64,000 nt of DNA from Allobosea sp. WAO (GCF_001509835.1 NZ_JXTJ01000007.1:186001-250000), one strand, 5' to 3'. Counted from the first letter of the stretch, positions 22,946 to 33,512 are shown. Notes: generated by a model from the sequence alone, not told the origin. Translations and numbers: made by a program.

Positions 22946-23919
22946 GGGGCTTCCGGAGCGGTGGCCTCACCGGCCGCGACCTCGACGCGGCGATGGATGC
23001 GCAGGCGCTTGACGCGGCGGGGGTCGGCGTCGAGCACCTCGAATTCGAGCCCCTCCGGCCCCTTGATCAACTCACCGCGCGCCGGGACGCGCCCGGCCAG
23101 GGTAACGATCAGGCCGCCGAGCGTATCGACCTCCTCGGCAACCTCGGCCTGCGACAGATCGATACCGGTCGCCTCGTTCAGATCCTCCAGCGTCGCCCGC
23201 GCATCGGCGATGAAGCGGTTCTCGCCGGCTGGCGCGATGGTCGGCGCCTCGTCATGGTCGTGCTCGTCCTCGATGTCGCCGACGACGATCTCGATCAGGT
23301 CCTCGATCGAGACCAGCCCGTCGGTGCCGCCATATTCGTCGATGACCAGCGCGATATGGGTCCGCGTCGCCTGCATCCGGACCAGGAGGTCGACGGCCGG
23401 CATGGAGGGCGGGACGTAGAGCACCGGCCGCAGGATGGCGGCCTGCGCCAGGGTCACGGAGAGGTCGACTGCGCCGAGATCGGGAACCTCGCCCTCACCG
23501 CCACGGCGCGACCCGGCACGCGCCGCGAGGAAGTCGAGGAAATCGCGGATGTGGATCATGCCGCGGGGGTCGTCGAGAGTCTCGCCGTAGACCGGCAGGC
23601 GGGAATGGCCGGCGCTGCGGAACAAGGCGAGCAGGCTCGCCAGCGTCGCCTCCAGCGAGACCGCGATGATGTCGGCGCGCGGGATCATGACGTCGTCGAC
23701 GCGGCGCTCGCGCAGGCTGAGCACATTGGAGAGCATGGCCCGCTCCTGCGGGCTGATATCGGCGATCTCGCCGCTCCCCTGCGCCAGGGCCTCGGTGATC
23801 TCCTCGCGGACCGAGCCGCCATGGCGCAGGCCGAGCCGGTCGAGGAACTGGCCGAGCCAATGGGACAGGCCGCGGCCGGGGGCTTCGGAGGTGGTGCTAG
23901 ATCGAGGGTCGTCGCTCAT
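22942..23919 (-). CDS. CBS-domain hemolysin/CorC family protein
   Basis: A 325-residue cytoplasmic protein of the TlyC/CorC type. It holds two CBS domains at about 70-200 ([43 protein letters not shown] read in parts) and a C-terminal transporter-associated domain with [16 protein letters not shown]. It lacks the membrane domain found in longer HlyC/CorC proteins. In E. coli the short CorC has been linked to magnesium or cobalt efflux, but the real role is unsettled. The ATG overlaps the ybeY stop (ATGA). Confidence 0.9.
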   Translation of the reverse strand: MSDDPRSSTTSEAPGRGLSHWLGQFLDRLGLRHGGSVREEITEALAQGSGEIADISPQERAMLSNVLSLRERRVDDVMIPRADIIAVSLEATLASLLALFRSAGHSRLPVYGETLDDPRGMIHIRDFLDFLAARAGSRRGGEGEVPDLGAVDLSVTLAQAAILRPVLYVPPSMPAVDLLVRMQATRTHIALVIDEYGGTDGLVSIEDLIEIVVGDIEDEHDHDEAPTIAPAGENRFIADARATLEDLNEATGIDLSQAEVAEEVDTLGGLIVTLAGRVPARGELIKGPEGLEFEVLDADPRRVKRLRIHRRVEVAAGEATAPEAP

Positions 23920-24512
23920 GGCGCGGGTGAAGACTGCTTCTTGCGAGGAGCCGCCGCGGGAGCGGGCTCGGTGGGGTGGGGGTCGGTTCCGGCATAGGGG
24001 TCGGCGATGCCGAGGCGGGCGAGCGCCGCAGTCTCCATCGCCTCCATGCGCTGCGCCTCGGCCTCGGTCTCGTGGTCCTCGCCGAGCAGATGCAACAGGC
24101 CGTGGATGACGAGATGGCTGAGATGATCGCCGAGGTTTTTGCCCTCGGCCTCGGCTTCGCGCGTCAGCGTCTCGAGAGCGAGCACGATGTCGCCGAGCAC
24201 CGGGCTTGACGCGACGCGCTCCGGCGGCACGGCCGGGAAGGAGAGCACATTGGTCGGCTTGTCGAAGCCGCGCCATTCACGGTTGACGGCGCGGATGCGC
24301 TTGTCGTCGGTCAGGAGCAGACTGAGTTCGGCCCCTTCCAGCGGCTGCAGGCGGGCCTCGGCGAGGCCGGCGCCGATAGCCGCCTCGATGCGCGGCCTGA
24401 TATCGCCGAGCTCGCGCCAGCGCCGCGACTGCAGGCGCAGTTCGAGCGTCAGCCCCCCGGCCGGCAACTCGGATCGCGGCGCGGCGCGCCGCGATCGAGG
24501 TCGATCGTTCAT
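23916..24512 (-). CDS. ybeY: Endoribonuclease YbeY (rRNA maturation)
   Basis: A 198-residue zinc endoribonuclease involved in 16S rRNA 3' maturation and ribosome quality control. The metal site HLVIHGLLHLLGEDH holds His137, His141 and His147 in the H-x3-H-x5-H pattern. NREWRGFDKPTNVLSFP is the other family signature. Its N-terminal 20 residues are basic. It overlaps phoH upstream and the CorC-type gene downstream, each by four bases, forming a phoH-ybeY-corC-lnt unit. Confidence 0.96.
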   Translation of the reverse strand: MNDRPRSRRAAPRSELPAGGLTLELRLQSRRWRELGDIRPRIEAAIGAGLAEARLQPLEGAELSLLLTDDKRIRAVNREWRGFDKPTNVLSFPAVPPERVASSPVLGDIVLALETLTREAEAEGKNLGDHLSHLVIHGLLHLLGEDHETEAEAQRMEAMETAALARLGIADPYAGTDPHPTEPAPAAAPRKKQSSPAP

Positions 24513-25681
24513 CGCGGTCTCTCCCGCGACAGCATGCGCTTCAGCCCGTCGGCATCGCCTTCCACCGGGCCGGCATCGGCCGGCGGCAGATTGGCGAGCC
24601 GGGCTTCGCGCTCGTCGCGTTCCTTCCTGGCGGCATCCTCATAAGCCATGACGATGCGGCGCACGAGCTCGTGGCGGACGACGTCACCCTCCTCGAAGCG
24701 GGCATGGCCGACGCCCTCGACGCCCGAGAGCAGCCTGACCGCCTCGACCAGACCGGAGCGCTGGCCCGGCGGCAGGTCGACCTGCGAGGGGTCGCCGGTG
24801 ATGATCATGCGCGAGCCCTCGCCGAGGCGGGTCAGGAACATCTTCATCTGCACGGAGGTCGCGTTCTGCGCCTCGTCGAGCAGCACCACCGCATTGGTCA
24901 GGGTCCGGCCGCGCATGAAGGCGAGCGGCGCGATCTCGATCATGCCGGTCTGGAGGGCCCGCTCGACATGGCGCGCCTCCATGAAATCGTTGAGGGCGTC
25001 GTAGATCGGCCGCAGATAGGGGTCGACCTTCTCGCGCATGTCGCCCGGCAGGAAGCCGAGGCGCTCGCCGGCCTCGACCGCCGGCCGCGACAACACCATG
25101 CGCTCGACCACGCCCTGCTCGATCAGCGAGACCGCATGACCGACCGCGAGCCAGGTCTTGCCGGTGCCGGCCGGGCCTTCGGCGAGGACGAGTTCATGAC
25201 GCTTGAGCTGGCGAAGATAAGCGTCCTGAGCCGCATTGCGGGCCCGCACCGGCCCGCGCTTGCGGGTGACGATGGCATCGAAGGCGGACTTGCCGGCATT
25301 GTCGGCCGGAAAGAGCGAGCGCTGCACATTGCTCTCCTCGATCGCGCCGTCGACCTCGCCGAGATTGACGGCAGCGCCGATCTTGGCGCGGGCATAGAGG
25401 GTGCGCAGCACGCGGCTCGCCTGCTCGGCGGTATCCGGCGGCCCCTTGATGGTGATGTGGTTGCCATTGGGGCTGACGACGACACCGAGCCGGCGCTCGA
25501 GATGCGCCAGGTTCTGGTCGTATTGCCCGAAGACCAGGCTCGCGAGCTGGTTGTCGTCGAAGGACAGCACCACTTCCGTGCCGGACAGGCCGGCGCGCGC
25601 CGGCACCTCCTCGCGGAGCGCCAACGGGTCGCGGCGAAGGCCGCGTTCGGGTCTCGGGTTCATCGGATCGGCCTGGGCCAA
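24509..25681 (-). CDS. PhoH-family ATPase
   Basis: A 390-residue cytoplasmic ATPase. Residues about 40-125 form a KH-like N-terminal region, and the P-loop domain has GPAGTGKTWLAV (Walker A) and VVLLDEAQNAT (Walker B), then ITGDPSQVDLP. PhoH-like proteins next to ybeY are thought to act in RNA metabolism. I kept a TTG start at 25681 because AGGAG lies nine bases upstream; the first ATG is at 25663. The stop overlaps ybeY by ATGA. Confidence 0.93.
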   Translation of the reverse strand: MAQADPMNPRPERGLRRDPLALREEVPARAGLSGTEVVLSFDDNQLASLVFGQYDQNLAHLERRLGVVVSPNGNHITIKGPPDTAEQASRVLRTLYARAKIGAAVNLGEVDGAIEESNVQRSLFPADNAGKSAFDAIVTRKRGPVRARNAAQDAYLRQLKRHELVLAEGPAGTGKTWLAVGHAVSLIEQGVVERMVLSRPAVEAGERLGFLPGDMREKVDPYLRPIYDALNDFMEARHVERALQTGMIEIAPLAFMRGRTLTNAVVLLDEAQNATSVQMKMFLTRLGEGSRMIITGDPSQVDLPPGQRSGLVEAVRLLSGVEGVGHARFEEGDVVRHELVRRIVMAYEDAARKERDEREARLANLPPADAGPVEGDADGLKRMLSRERPR

Positions 25682-25761
25682 AGGTGTCTTCTCCTGGAGC
25701 GGGGGTCGTTGGCAGGCAGAGGCACGCGACGAAACCCAACTCGACTTCTAGGCATACGCAC

Positions 25762-27114
25762 TCAGGCAGCCAGCTCCCGCGGCACGGCGCGGCCGAACAG
25801 CGAGTTCGAGCCGGCGCGCTCGATCGTCACCATGACGCGCTCGCCGATGCGATGCGTCGCGGTTTCGATCTGGACCGCCTGGAGATAGGGGGTCTTGCCC
25901 GCCAGCTGGCCGGGATGACGTCCGGCGCGCTCGAGCAGCACCTCGACGGTCCGGCCGACCATGGCGTGGTTGAACTCCTGGCGATGACGCTCGACAAGCG
26001 CCTGCAGGCGCTGCAGGCGCTCATCCATCACCGCCGGCTCGACCTGCGTCTCAAGCTCCGCCGCAGGGGTACCGGGGCGCGGCGAGTACTTGAACGTATA
26101 GGCCGAGGCGAAACGGATATCCTCGACGAGACGCAGCGTCTCCTCGAAATCGGCATCGCTCTCGCCGGGGAAGCCGACGATGAAATCCGAGGACAGGGCG
26201 ATGTCGGGCCGGGCCGCGCGCACCTTGTCGATCAGCCGCCGGTATTCGTCGCCCGTGTGCTTGCGGTTCATCGCCGCGAGGATGCGATCGGAGCCGGCCT
26301 GCACCGGCAGATGCAGGAAGGGCATCACCTGCGGCAGATCGCGATGGGCGGCGATCAGATCGTCGTCCATGTCGCGCGGATGGCTGGTGGTGTAGCGGAT
26401 GCGGGCAATGCCCGGCACCTCGGCGAGGCGGTGCATCAGCCGCGCCAGACCCCAGATCCGCCCGTCCTGCCCCTCGCCATGATAGGCGTTGACGTTCTGG
26501 CCGAGCAGGGTGACGTCCTGCACGCCGGCCTGCGCCAACCGCTCGACCTCGGCGACCACCTGCGCGACCGGGCGCGAGAACTCGGCGCCGCGCGTATAGG
26601 GCACGACGCAGAAGGCGCAGAACTTGTCGCATCCCTCCTGCACGGTGACGAAGGCCGAGATGCCACGGGCCAGGATCGCCGCCGGCTTCGGCGCAGGCAG
26701 ATGGCCGAACTTGTCGTCCGGGGGCAGATCGGTGTCGACGACACGGCTGGCACGCGCCTCGGCCAGCAAGGCAGGCAGGCGATGATAGGCCTGCGGGCCG
26801 ACGACGAGGTCGACTGCCGGCTGCCGGCGCTGGATCTCGGCACCCTCGGCCTGGGCGACGCAGCCGGCGACGACCAAGGTGGTCTCGCGGCCATCGGCCT
26901 TGCGAGCCTGCTTCAGCTCGCGCAACTTGCCGAGCTCGGTATAGACCTTGTGCGCCGCGCGCTCGCGGATATGGCAGGTGTTGAGCAGGATCAGGTCGGC
27001 GTCGTCGGGCGTCGCGGTTTCCTCAAAGCCCTCGGCGCCCAGGACATCCGCCATGCGCTGCCCGTCATAGACGTTCATCTGGCAGCCATAGGACTTGATG
27101 TGGACTTTCTTCAT
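25762..27114 (-). CDS. miaB: tRNA-2-methylthio-N6-dimethylallyladenosine synthase MiaB
   Basis: A 450-residue radical-SAM methylthiotransferase acting on i6A37 of tRNAs. The N-terminal cluster cysteines are Cys11, Cys47 and Cys85, and the radical-SAM triad is GCDKFCAFC (Cys162, 166, 169). A C-terminal TRAM domain (about 375-440) is present. The ATG at 27114 ([12 protein letters not shown]) is preferred to a TTG three bases earlier. It lies 80 bases upstream of phoH on the same strand. Confidence 0.96.
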   Translation of the reverse strand: MKKVHIKSYGCQMNVYDGQRMADVLGAEGFEETATPDDADLILLNTCHIRERAAHKVYTELGKLRELKQARKADGRETTLVVAGCVAQAEGAEIQRRQPAVDLVVGPQAYHRLPALLAEARASRVVDTDLPPDDKFGHLPAPKPAAILARGISAFVTVQEGCDKFCAFCVVPYTRGAEFSRPVAQVVAEVERLAQAGVQDVTLLGQNVNAYHGEGQDGRIWGLARLMHRLAEVPGIARIRYTTSHPRDMDDDLIAAHRDLPQVMPFLHLPVQAGSDRILAAMNRKHTGDEYRRLIDKVRAARPDIALSSDFIVGFPGESDADFEETLRLVEDIRFASAYTFKYSPRPGTPAAELETQVEPAVMDERLQRLQALVERHRQEFNHAMVGRTVEVLLERAGRHPGQLAGKTPYLQAVQIETATHRIGERVMVTIERAGSNSLFGRAVPRELAA

Positions 27115-27238
27115 CAACGCGGATCCGACCTCAATCCCGTCTCCTTACCCCAGTCGGCCACAGTTTGGGAATCATACTGCCGCCGGAGGCAGGCAGGCAA
27201 TATCCGGGCCGCTCCGACAGAACCCCGAAGAGAGTTGC

Positions 27239-28048
27239 TCAAGTGCGTGACCGGCCGGTGACGGCTTCCTGCCGGGCCCGGCGGATGGCGATCTCGGCGA
27301 GCCGCGTCGCCTCCTTGCGCGAGAGCTTGCGGCCCATCCTGATCGGCTCGCCCCAGGCGAGCTCGACATCGACCGCCCCGGACGCAAGGATCGACTTCAG
27401 ATGCGGCGCGAGCTCCGTGTCGCCATGCCAGGCGAGGCTCGAGCGCACCGCCCGCCCGCCGGGCAGGCCGTGATAGCCGAGATAGGTGATGCAGAGCGGG
27501 TAGACCGTCACCTCGCCCTCCGCCTCCCCCTCGCCGCGCACCGCCTCATGCGCGGCGCCGAGCAGCGAGGAGCGCAAGGGCAGGACACGGGTGCCGTCGC
27601 CGGTCGTCCCCTCGGCGAAAAGCACCACCGCCTGCCCGTCCGAGAGCCTCTGGCCCATCTCGGCGGCGACGCCGGCCGTGGCGCCGCGGCGCTTGCGATC
27701 AATGAAGACGGTGCGCTGCAAGGTTGAGAGCCAGCCGATCACCGGCCAGGTCGCGACCTCGGCCTTGGCGACGAAGGAGAGCGGCCGCACGGCGCCGAGC
27801 ACGGGGATATCGAGCCAGGAGACATGGTTGGCGACGATCAGCCCGCCCTCGCCGGGGCCGGGCGGCTTGCCGCGAATCACGGCGCGGACCCCGAGGCCGC
27901 GGCAGACCAGGCGATGGAACAGTCGCGTGAACAGAAATCCGTGAGTCGGCCCGAGCCGCATCGAGACCAGTTGCGGCGGGATCAGGACGAGCGTGCCGAG
28001 ACTGATCAGCGCCATGCGCAGCATCGCACCGGGACCCAGGCCGTTCAT
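27239..28048 (-). CDS. plsC: 1-acyl-sn-glycerol-3-phosphate acyltransferase
   Basis: A 269-residue membrane-associated acyltransferase for phosphatidic acid synthesis. It has one N-terminal hydrophobic segment (about 9-30), the catalytic NHVSWLDIPVLG (HX4D), the TVFIDR block and the FAEGTTGDGTRVLPLRSSL glycerophosphate-binding block. The ATG at 28048 is the first in-frame start. In Hyphomicrobiales a plsC-type gene next to miaB is common. An ornithine-lipid O-acyltransferase cannot be excluded by sequence alone. Confidence 0.88.
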   Translation of the reverse strand: MNGLGPGAMLRMALISLGTLVLIPPQLVSMRLGPTHGFLFTRLFHRLVCRGLGVRAVIRGKPPGPGEGGLIVANHVSWLDIPVLGAVRPLSFVAKAEVATWPVIGWLSTLQRTVFIDRKRRGATAGVAAEMGQRLSDGQAVVLFAEGTTGDGTRVLPLRSSLLGAAHEAVRGEGEAEGEVTVYPLCITYLGYHGLPGGRAVRSSLAWHGDTELAPHLKSILASGAVDVELAWGEPIRMGRKLSRKEATRLAEIAIRRARQEAVTGRSRT

Positions 28049-28132
28049 TCTCTGCGCAAAGCTCCGCTCACAGGGTTCCGGCTATAGTCCCCGCCCGTCC
28101 GCTCGTCCATGGCAGGCGCCGGGCAGGGCAAC

Positions 28133-28633
28133 TCAGCCAAGGTCGAGCCGCATCACCAGCGCGGCGGCGCGGCTGCCGTCGGGCTTCGGATAATAGCCCT
28201 CGCGGCGGCCGACCTCGGCGAAGCCGAACTGGCGGTAGAGCCCGACGGCCGCCGCATTGGCCTCCTCGACCTCGAGGAAGAGCCGGGCGATGCCCTGCGC
28301 CGCGAGCCTTGCCAGATGTCCCGCCAGCAGCGCCTGGGCGAGGCCGCCCCGGCGACTGCCCTTGGCGACGACGATGCTGAGAATCTCGGCCTCGTCGGCG
28401 GCGATCCGCGACATCACGAAGCCGGAGGGCTCGGCGGCGCTGCCGGAAAAAACGCCATCGGCGAGAACCGAGGGATCGGCCAGGAGTGCCGCGCATTCGC
28501 CGGGATCCCAGAGCCGGGCGAAGCCTCCCTGATGATGCAGGGCAGCGACGTGGCGCGCCTGGGCCGTGTCGAGCCGGCCCGTCCGGGCCGGGGCCGCGCG
28601 GCGGCGGCGGCGCAGGCGGTCGAGCCAGTCCAT
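28133..28633 (-). CDS. rimI: GNAT acetyltransferase, RimI-like
   Basis: A 166-residue GNAT-fold N-acetyltransferase. The acetyl-CoA site is IVVAKGSRRGGLAQALL and the last conserved part is LYRQFGFAEVGRREGYYP, as in RimI, which acetylates ribosomal protein S18. The N-terminus is unusually basic (DRLRRRRRAAPART) and longer than in E. coli. The start at 28633 lies two bases after the tsaB stop, and tsaB-rimI pairing is common, which supports the name. Substrate remains inferred. Confidence 0.85.
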   Translation of the reverse strand: MDWLDRLRRRRRAAPARTGRLDTAQARHVAALHHQGGFARLWDPGECAALLADPSVLADGVFSGSAAEPSGFVMSRIAADEAEILSIVVAKGSRRGGLAQALLAGHLARLAAQGIARLFLEVEEANAAAVGLYRQFGFAEVGRREGYYPKPDGSRAAALVMRLDLG

Positions 28634-28635
28634 GC

Positions 28636-29319
28636 TCAGCGCCGCGGCAGGCGGGCGCGATCCTGCGGCGTCGTCTCCGGCTCCTTGAGGTAGAGCGGGC
28701 GCGGCGGGGCGCTCTGCGGATCGGCGATCATGCCGAGCCGCGCCACCCAGATCACGTCGGGAGCCTTGGCATCGTCGACGACGACGGCATCGAGCCCGAT
28801 CGCCCATGCCTCGTTGGCGACGGCGAGCGCCGCCGAGCCGACGAGCGAGACCGGGCCGGCGCCGATGGAGCGGGCCGCATCACGATGATTGACCTGGCGG
28901 ATCGAGACCAGCTGCTTGCCTTGCGCATTCAGCGCCTGGAACCAGACCTGGCCATGCTTGGCATCGAGCGCGGCGGCGATCACCCGGCCGCCCTCGCGCC
29001 CGACCAGAGGGGCGGCGGTGGCCGCCAGCGTCGAGACGCCGACGGCCGGAATGCCGGCGGCGAAGGCGATGGCACGGGCCGCGCTGATCCCGACGCGCAG
29101 GCCGGTATAGCTGCCGGGGCCGATGGTGACCGCGACCCGGTCGAGCGAGGAGAAGCCACCTTCGACCTTGCCCATCACGCGCTCGATCATCGGCATGAGC
29201 GCTTCGGCATGGCCGCGCTCCATCGCCACCTGCTCGATGGCGATGGGCTGCGCCGAGCCAGCCTCGAGCACGCAGGCGGAGCAGGCGCCGAGCGCGGTAT
29301 CGATCGCGAGAATGCGCAT
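28636..29319 (-). CDS. tsaB: tRNA threonylcarbamoyladenosine synthesis protein TsaB
   Basis: A 227-residue ASKHA-fold protein that partners TsaD in making t6A37 of tRNA. It begins with MRILAIDTALGACSACV and contains SLDRVAVTIGPGSYTGLRVGISAARAIA, read in parts, the clearest TsaB signature. I chose the ATG at 29319 because the conserved core starts there; another ATG at 29337 adds six residues. Neither has a strong ribosome-binding site. rimI follows after two bases. Confidence 0.93.
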   Translation of the reverse strand: MRILAIDTALGACSACVLEAGSAQPIAIEQVAMERGHAEALMPMIERVMGKVEGGFSSLDRVAVTIGPGSYTGLRVGISAARAIAFAAGIPAVGVSTLAATAAPLVGREGGRVIAAALDAKHGQVWFQALNAQGKQLVSIRQVNHRDAARSIGAGPVSLVGSAALAVANEAWAIGLDAVVVDDAKAPDVIWVARLGMIADPQSAPPRPLYLKEPETTPQDRARLPRR

Positions 29320-29415
29320 TAATTGCCTATCCGGCATGAAACGTTGCCGGTCGTCCTGGGCGACCGAAGGAAGACCCGGGACCTATGCCGGAACATCACC
29401 GATGAAGGTTCAGGC

Positions 29416-29454
29416 ATGGATTCCGGCTCTGCGCTGCGCTCCGGCCGGGATGAC
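29416..29454. repeat. Dispersed repeat, ATGGATtCCGG...GGGATGAC type (copy 1)
   Basis: In the 173-base gap between tsaB and the Nfu gene, ATGGATTCCGG, a GC-rich middle and CCGGGATGAC form an imperfect palindrome. A related unit lies at 35640-35676. Similar short palindromes are scattered through many Hyphomicrobiales genomes, as I recall, but I could not count copies here. Confidence 0.5.
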
Positions 29455-29492
29455 CGCCGGAGAATGTTGAAGGAACCGAAGCGGGGCGGCTC

Positions 29493-30059
29493 TCAGACCG
29501 CCTCGACCTCGCGAACCTGCGGCAGGAAGTGCCGGAGCAGGTTCTGGATGCCGTGCTTCAGCGTCGCGGTCGAGGAGGGGCAACCCGAGCAGGAGCCCTT
29601 CATGGCGAGATAGACGGTGCCGTCCTTGAAGCCGCGGAAGGTGATGTCGCCGCCATCGCCGGCAACGGCCGGGCGGATGCGGGTCTCGAGCAGCTCCTTG
29701 ATCGTCTCGACGGTCTGCGCGTCCTCGTCGGCGAAGAACTCTTCCTCGCTCTCCTCCGGGCCGGCATCCGCAGCGCCGTCCGCCATCAGCGGCGCGCCCG
29801 ACATGTAGTGCTCCATGATCGCGCCGAGGATGGCGGGCTTGAGATGCGGCCATTCGCCCTCCGCCTTGGTCACGGTGATGAAGTCGGAGCCGAAGAACAC
29901 GGCCGAGACGCCCTTGACGCCGAACAGGCGCGAGGCGAGCGGCGAGCGATCGCCCTGCGCGGGATCGCGCAATTCGATCGGCCCGCCGGGCGAGACGCTG
30001 CGGCCGGGCAGGAATTTCAGGGTAGCGGGATTCGGCGTAGCTTCAGTCTGGATGAACAT
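29493..30059 (-). CDS. NifU/Nfu-type Fe-S cluster scaffold or carrier
   Basis: A 188-residue protein with an N-terminal Nfu domain (MFIQTEATPNPATLKFLPG, then LFGVKGVSAVFFGSDFITVTK) and a C-terminal NifU domain. The latter carries GDGGDITFRGF and the cluster-binding KGSCSGCPSS (Cys157, Cys160). The Nfu group delivers Fe-S clusters to target enzymes. An acidic linker of about 20 residues joins the domains. The ATG at 30059 is preferred because MFIQTE is the conserved start; an ATG at 30077 is also open. Confidence 0.93.
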   Translation of the reverse strand: MFIQTEATPNPATLKFLPGRSVSPGGPIELRDPAQGDRSPLASRLFGVKGVSAVFFGSDFITVTKAEGEWPHLKPAILGAIMEHYMSGAPLMADGAADAGPEESEEEFFADEDAQTVETIKELLETRIRPAVAGDGGDITFRGFKDGTVYLAMKGSCSGCPSSTATLKHGIQNLLRHFLPQVREVEAV

Positions 30060-30155
30060 CGATCTTACCTCCGGCACCGGCGGGTCAAGGCCGCCGTTCC
30101 TGTTCCCGATATAGGCCCATCGCTGGAATCATTCCAGCCGCGCCGGCATGCCGGA

Positions 30156-30650
30156 TCAGGCGAGGGCGTCGATTTCCTCGTCGGCGAGATGGCCGGGCAC
30201 GATGGCGACCGGAATCGGGAAGGTGCCGGCGCTCTTGCCGGCGAGCGCGCTGACCAGCGGGCCCGGCCCGGAGCTGCCCGTGCCGGCGGCGAGGACCAGC
30301 AGCGAGATGTCCTCGTCGGCCTCGATCAGCTTGACCATCTCGTCGGCCTTGACGCCGGTCCGCACGACCTTCTCGGGCTCGAGCCCGGCGAGCGAACGCA
30401 CCGAGGCGGCGGCCGCGGTGATCAGCGCCTCGGCCTCGGCTTCAGCCTCGGCCCGCATCACCTCGCCGACGCCGAGCCAGTTCTCCTCGGCCGGCGGCGT
30501 GACCACGCCAAGCAGCACGATGGTCGCGCCGACGCGGGCGCAGCGCCGGGCCGCGAAGCGCACCGCCTTGGCACATTCCGGGCTGTCATCCACCACCGCG
30601 AGGAATTTCGGGCGATGGCCCGTCTCATAGGACCGCCGTCTCTTGACCAT
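30156..30650 (-). CDS. Universal stress protein (UspA family)
   Basis: A 164-residue single-domain Usp-fold protein. It has the N-terminal FLAVVDDSPECAKAVRFAARRCARVGA, the middle TGVKADEMVKLIEADEDISLLVLAAG and the C-terminal nucleotide-site stretch GTGSSGPGPLVSALAG followed by PIPVAIVPG. The G-2X-G-9X-G(S/T) pattern is only partly kept, so ATP binding is not certain. Usp proteins help in stress survival, usually without a known single reaction. It stands alone between nfu and trpS. Confidence 0.88.
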   Translation of the reverse strand: MVKRRRSYETGHRPKFLAVVDDSPECAKAVRFAARRCARVGATIVLLGVVTPPAEENWLGVGEVMRAEAEAEAEALITAAAASVRSLAGLEPEKVVRTGVKADEMVKLIEADEDISLLVLAAGTGSSGPGPLVSALAGKSAGTFPIPVAIVPGHLADEEIDALA

Positions 30651-30742
30651 TGCCGCCGCCTGTCGCCGCTTCCAGAGCCTGATATCGTGGCAGGCGCCGC
30701 AAGGTCAGCGCAAGCCCCGGCCGGGCGCGCCGCCCGGGCCGC

Positions 30743-30774
30743 ATTCTGCCCGGCCAGTCGCGGCCGGGCAGAAT
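30743..30774 (-). terminator. Strong hairpin downstream of trpS
   Basis: ATTCTGCCCGGCC (30743-30755) and GGCCGGGCAGAAT (30762-30774) form a perfect 13-bp stem with a 6-nt loop, 20 bases past the trpS stop. There is no U-run on the trpS strand, so it may be an mRNA 3' stabiliser or a terminator of non-standard form. Confidence 0.5.
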
Positions 30775-30793
30775 AGTCGTTTCAAATCAAAGA

Positions 30794-31864
30794 CTAGATC
30801 GCCTGGCGACGCCGGACGAAGCCGACAATGTCCTTGACGTCGCGCATGATCGGCGCCGCGATCGCATCGGCGCGGTCGGCACCGTCGCTGAGGATGGCGT
30901 CGACATGGCCGGGATCGGCGAGCAGCCGGCGCATCTCGGCGGCGATCGGCCCGAGCTTGGCCACGGAAAGATCGACCAGGGCGCCCTTGAAGCCGGAGAA
31001 CTGGCCGCCGCCGAACTGGCTGAGGACCTGCGCCCGGGTGGCGCCGGAGAGGCCGGCATAGATGCCGACGAGGTTCTCAGCCTCCGGCCGGCCCTCCAGC
31101 CCCTTCTCCTCGGAAGGCAGGGCTTCGGGATCGGTCTTCGCCTTGCGGATCTTCTGGGCGATGGTGTCGGCATCGTCGGTCAGGTTGATGCGCGAGAAAT
31201 CCGAGGCGTCGGATTTCGACATCTTCTTGGTGCCGTCGCGCAGGCTCATCACCCGGGTCGCCGGACCCTGGATCATCGGCTCCGCCAGCGGGAAGAAGCC
31301 CAGATCGCCGGTGCCGGTGCCGAGCCTGGCGATCTGCTCGGCGAAGTCGTTGTTGAACTTCTGGGCGATGTCGCGGGTCAGCTCGAGATGCTGCTTCTGG
31401 TCCTCGCCGACCGGAACATGCGTCGCCTTGTAGAGCAGGATGTCGGCCGCCATCAGCACGGGATAGTCGTAGAGCCCGACCGACGCGTTCTCGCGGTCCT
31501 TGCCGGCCTTCTCCTTGAACTGGGTCATGCGGTTGAGCCAGCCGAGGCGGGCGACCGTGTTGAAGACCCAGGCGAGCTCGGCATGGCCCGAGACCTGGCT
31601 CTGGTTGAAGATGATGCTGCGCTTGGGATCGACGCCGGCGGCGATATAGGCCGAGGCGACCTCGCGGGTGGCGCGGGTCAGCTCGGCCGGGCCGCCCCAG
31701 ACGTCCATGGACGGCGTGATCGCGTGCATGTCGACGACGCAAAAGATGCAGTCATGCGTTTCCTGCATCGCCACCCAATTCACGAGGGCGCCGAGATAAT
31801 TGCCGAGATGGAGCGTCGAGGTCGGCTGCATGCCGGAGAAGACGCGGGGAAGGAAAGCAGCCAT
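30794..31864 (-). CDS. trpS: Tryptophanyl-tRNA synthetase
   Basis: A 356-residue class I aminoacyl-tRNA synthetase that charges tRNA-Trp. The HIGH-type motif is [12 protein letters not shown] and the KMSKS motif is [10 protein letters not shown]; the tryptophan-site region includes [14 protein letters not shown] and [16 protein letters not shown]. Length fits the family. It is preceded by murJ, with 52 bases between them, as is often seen in Hyphomicrobiales. Confidence 0.97.
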   Translation of the reverse strand: MAAFLPRVFSGMQPTSTLHLGNYLGALVNWVAMQETHDCIFCVVDMHAITPSMDVWGGPAELTRATREVASAYIAAGVDPKRSIIFNQSQVSGHAELAWVFNTVARLGWLNRMTQFKEKAGKDRENASVGLYDYPVLMAADILLYKATHVPVGEDQKQHLELTRDIAQKFNNDFAEQIARLGTGTGDLGFFPLAEPMIQGPATRVMSLRDGTKKMSKSDASDFSRINLTDDADTIAQKIRKAKTDPEALPSEEKGLEGRPEAENLVGIYAGLSGATRAQVLSQFGGGQFSGFKGALVDLSVAKLGPIAAEMRRLLADPGHVDAILSDGADRADAIAAPIMRDVKDIVGFVRRRQAI

Positions 31865-31916
31865 CGGGCGCTCCGTCGTCAGGGGCGTTATCGGGCCCGA
31901 GCCGAGGATTTTCGGC

Positions 31917-33512
31917 TCAGGAACGCGGCGTTCTGACGGAAGCGCCGCGAAGGCGCAAGAGCAGCGGCCCGAAAGCGCCGAGGATCAGGCCCGCGAGCCC
32001 ATAGACCAGCGCCCCACCGAGGCAGAGCGCCGCCAGCGCCGCGGCGCGCGACAAGGCCGGCTGGCCGAGGGCGAGCCAGGGCTGCAGAGGCGGCAACAGG
32101 ACGGCGAGCGCCGCGGCCATCAGTGCCGCTGCGAGCAGATTGGCGAGGATGGTGCGAATCGTCGCACGGTCGGGCCGCCACAGTCCTTCCCGCAGCAGGC
32201 AGCCAGCCAGCAGGAGCGCCTGGACGAGGAAGGCGAGGCTCGCGGCCAGTGCGCCGATCATCGCCGCCTCGCGCCAGCCGAGCAGGGCATAGCCGGCACA
32301 GGCGGCGACGACCACCGCCGCCAAGCCCGCGAGCAAGGGCACGCGCGGCCGGCGCCGGACGAAATAGGCCTGGCCGAAGACCTTGGCGATCAGCGCGAAG
32401 GGCAGGCCGATGGCGAAGGCGGCGAGCGCGGCGGCGGTTCGCTCGCGGTCGGCAACGCCGAAGCGACCCTGCTCGAACAGCACGGAGACGATCGGCTCTG
32501 CGAGCAAGAACAGCGCCGTCGCCGCGGGAATGGCGAGGGCGAGGCCGAGCGCCAAGGCGCGGCCGAGCAACTCGTCATGCTCCGCCTGCGATTGCTCGCC
32601 CGCCATCGCCGAAAGCACCACCGTGCCCATCGCCACGCCGAAGAAGGAGAGCGGCAGCTGGAAGACGCGGTCGGCATAATAGAGCGCGGCGACCGAGCCG
32701 GCTTCCGCCGAGGCGATCTGGGTCGAGACCAGGAGGACGAGTTGCGCCGCGGATGCGGCGAGCAGGGTCGCGCCGCCGGTGCGGACGAGCCGCTTCATCT
32801 CCGGCGACCAGCGCAGGCTCGGGCGCGGCAGGCCGATCCGGCGCAACTGGGCGAGAATCAAGGCGAGATGGGCGAGCCCGGTCAGGCTGAGGCAGATGGC
32901 GAGCAGGGTCGCGCGCTCTTCGCTCGGCCCGCCGCGGAAGAGCTCGACGAGGAGGGCGGCCAGCAAGATCGCGTTCATCAGCGCCGGCGCCAGCGCCGCG
33001 ACGGTGAAGCGTCCTTCGGCGTTAAGCAGCGCAGCCAGCAAGGCCGCGAGCGTCGTCAGCAGCACGAAGGGCAGCATCAGACGGGTGTAGAAGGCGGCGA
33101 GCGCCAGCGTATCGGGCTCGCCGGCAAAGCCACCGGCCAGCCCGAGAACGACCCAAGGCGCGAACAGCTCGGCCAGGGCGACGAAGACGAGCAGCAGCAG
33201 CCCGAGATGGCTCGCCGCCTCGCCGGCGAAGCGCCGCGCCGCCGCCTCGCCGCTCTCGGCCTTGATCGAGAGATAGAGCGGCACGAAGGGCGCGTTCAGC
33301 CCGCCCTCGCCGAGCACGCGCCGGACCAGATTGGGCAGCCGCAGCGCCGCGAGAAAGGCATCCGCCACCGGCCCGGTGCCGAGCAGGCGGGCGATCAGCA
33401 CGTCACGGGCAAAGCCGAGCAGGCGCGACAGGATCGTTGCCGCGCCGACGACAAGGGAATCGCGGGCGAGGCGGGAAGGAGGCTTTGCCGGAGCGTCCTC
33501 CGGCAGGCTCAC
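31917..33512 (-). CDS. murJ: Lipid II flippase MurJ
   Basis: A 531-residue MATE-like membrane protein with about 14 hydrophobic segments that moves lipid II across the inner membrane for peptidoglycan growth. The N-terminus shows the MurJ signature [19 protein letters not shown] and [30 protein letters not shown], read in parts. The start is a GTG at 33512 that overlaps the hslU stop (GTGA). A long open frame beyond this point is only the shadow of hslU. trpS follows. Confidence 0.95.
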   Translation of the reverse strand: MSLPEDAPAKPPSRLARDSLVVGAATILSRLLGFARDVLIARLLGTGPVADAFLAALRLPNLVRRVLGEGGLNAPFVPLYLSIKAESGEAAARRFAGEAASHLGLLLLVFVALAELFAPWVVLGLAGGFAGEPDTLALAAFYTRLMLPFVLLTTLAALLAALLNAEGRFTVAALAPALMNAILLAALLVELFRGGPSEERATLLAICLSLTGLAHLALILAQLRRIGLPRPSLRWSPEMKRLVRTGGATLLAASAAQLVLLVSTQIASAEAGSVAALYYADRVFQLPLSFFGVAMGTVVLSAMAGEQSQAEHDELLGRALALGLALAIPAATALFLLAEPIVSVLFEQGRFGVADRERTAAALAAFAIGLPFALIAKVFGQAYFVRRRPRVPLLAGLAAVVVAACAGYALLGWREAAMIGALAASLAFLVQALLLAGCLLREGLWRPDRATIRTILANLLAAALMAAALAVLLPPLQPWLALGQPALSRAAALAALCLGGALVYGLAGLILGAFGPLLLRLRGASVRTPRS